In this document: positions 63,548 through 64,000 of the stretch, in pieces
Numbering within the stretch: the stretch's first letter is position 1
Layout of the letters: every line of letters begins with the position of its first letter
Assembly: GCA_009917555.1 (NCBI GenBank)
Contig: QZDX01000020.1
Location: 1-64,000, forward strand
From: a bacterium 1XD21-13
GTDB lineage: Bacteria > Bacillota > Clostridia > Lachnospirales > Lachnospiraceae
DNA: 64,000 nucleotides
Reading direction: 5' to 3'
Notes under the pieces: model-generated
Databases searched by the model: none
Told to the model about the DNA's origin: nothing
Seen by the model: the letters and a program-made list of their open reading frames with translations, nothing else
Position numbers and translations under genes: made by a program

Positions 63548-64000
63548 ATGTATTTTCTAGAATCAAAAAGAATCGGATTGAGACAGCTAAAAGAAGCGGA
63601 CATTGACGGCGGATATAAGGATTGGCTTAATGATTCTGTTGTGTGTAGGTATAATTCACATCATAAGTATCCGGTTGAGGAAGATGGATTAAGGGAATAT
63701 GTGAAGGCGCTGCAGGGAGATACTTCTCTTATTGTGATGGCTGTGGTAGATAAGGTATCTAAGAGGCATATAGGAAACATTTCGTTGCAGGAGATTGATT
63801 TGCTAAATAGAGAAGCTGAAATAGCTTTTTTATTTGGCGAAAAGGAATATTGGAACAAGGGATATGCAACAGAGGCAGCGAAAATGATGATAAACCACGC
63901 TTTTAACGAATTGGGATTAAATCGCATATATTTTGGAACCGCGGACAGCAACATAGGAATGCAAAGAGTTGGCGAAAAACTTAAATTTTGTAAGTCAGGG
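63548..64000 (+). CDS. GNAT N-acetyltransferase (RimJ/PseH-like), cut by window end
   Basis: The first 151 codons are visible. It has a RimJ/RimL-like N-terminus (MYFLESKRIGLRQLKEADI), EAEIAFLFGEKEYWNKGYATEA (acetyl-CoA-binding motif region) and NRIYFGTADSN. Placement next to a SpsF-like gene resembles PseH-type sugar N-acetyltransferases. The C-terminus lies beyond the window. GAGG precedes the ATG. Confidence 0.8.
   Translation, partial: MYFLESKRIGLRQLKEADIDGGYKDWLNDSVVCRYNSHHKYPVEEDGLREYVKALQGDTSLIVMAVVDKVSKRHIGNISLQEIDLLNREAEIAFLFGEKEYWNKGYATEAAKMMINHAFNELGLNRIYFGTADSNIGMQRVGEKLKFCKSG

Overview
The window looks like a chromosomal segment of a spore-forming Clostridia species, most likely Lachnospiraceae. 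This rests on an alpha/beta small acid-soluble spore protein, a Spo0A-type DNA-binding protein, DUF1700 and DUF4364 proteins, a LoaP-type NusG paralogue, a glucan/choline-type cell-wall-repeat giant protein and tig-clpP-clpX-lon-ysxC synteny. No phage, IS element, rRNA or CRISPR array was seen.

Layout. 1-6.5 kb: ten tRNA genes in three places (Val, Leu, Arg at the left edge; Pro, Gly, Arg, His, Gln, Lys and a separate Leu at 5.7-6.4 kb), none encoding CCA. Between them lie a DUF1700 membrane protein, a 51-residue Asn/Ser-rich mini-protein, a rhodanese, and a co-directional run of RNA methyltransferase, secreted papain-like protease, RdgB and YfcE-like phosphodiesterase. 6.5-14.4 kb: a DUF4432/BtpA pair, a reverse-strand E2-like acyltransferase homologue lacking the catalytic His, an orphan solute-binding lipoprotein overlapping pyrC, an XRE regulator, a CYTH protein, a DJ-1/PfpI protein and a SASP. 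14.6-23.4 kb: protein quality control (tig, clpP, clpX, lon), ysxC, an AI-2E-type membrane protein and a MATE exporter. 23.3-28.4 kb: DUF4364, a TIGR01212-type radical SAM protein, an MBOAT/SGNH O-acylation pair separated by a repeat-filled spacer, and a stand-alone Spo0A C-terminal-domain protein.

28.65-44.62 kb is one uninterrupted gene for a 5,322-residue secreted protein: M6-type metallopeptidase, probable propeller, transglutaminase-like domain, about 2,900 residues of cell-wall/glucan-binding repeats with nested super-repeats, Fn3, and a C-terminal TIM-barrel-like glycosidase domain (DUF5722-like).

44.67-64 kb is a glycan biosynthesis locus: a membrane-bound UDP-GlcNAc 4,6-dehydratase, then a sigma-A promoter, a structured leader, loaP, a three-domain fusion (phosphoglycosyl transferase + SDR reductase + GT4 glycosyltransferase), FnlA- and FnlB-like enzymes, several glycosyltransferases, a PglK/MsbA-type flippase, FkbM methyltransferase, hexapeptide acyltransferase, MptE-like protein, Gfo/Idh oxidoreductase, GT-B-like protein, SpsF-like cytidylyltransferase and a GNAT cut by the window end. 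From about 47.3 kb the DNA is visibly more AT-rich than the rest, which suggests an exchanged surface-glycan cassette. The working model is a LoaP-antiterminated operon that assembles a 6-deoxy-amino-sugar oligosaccharide on undecaprenyl phosphate and flips it with an ABC exporter. No Wzx or Wzy is visible within the window.
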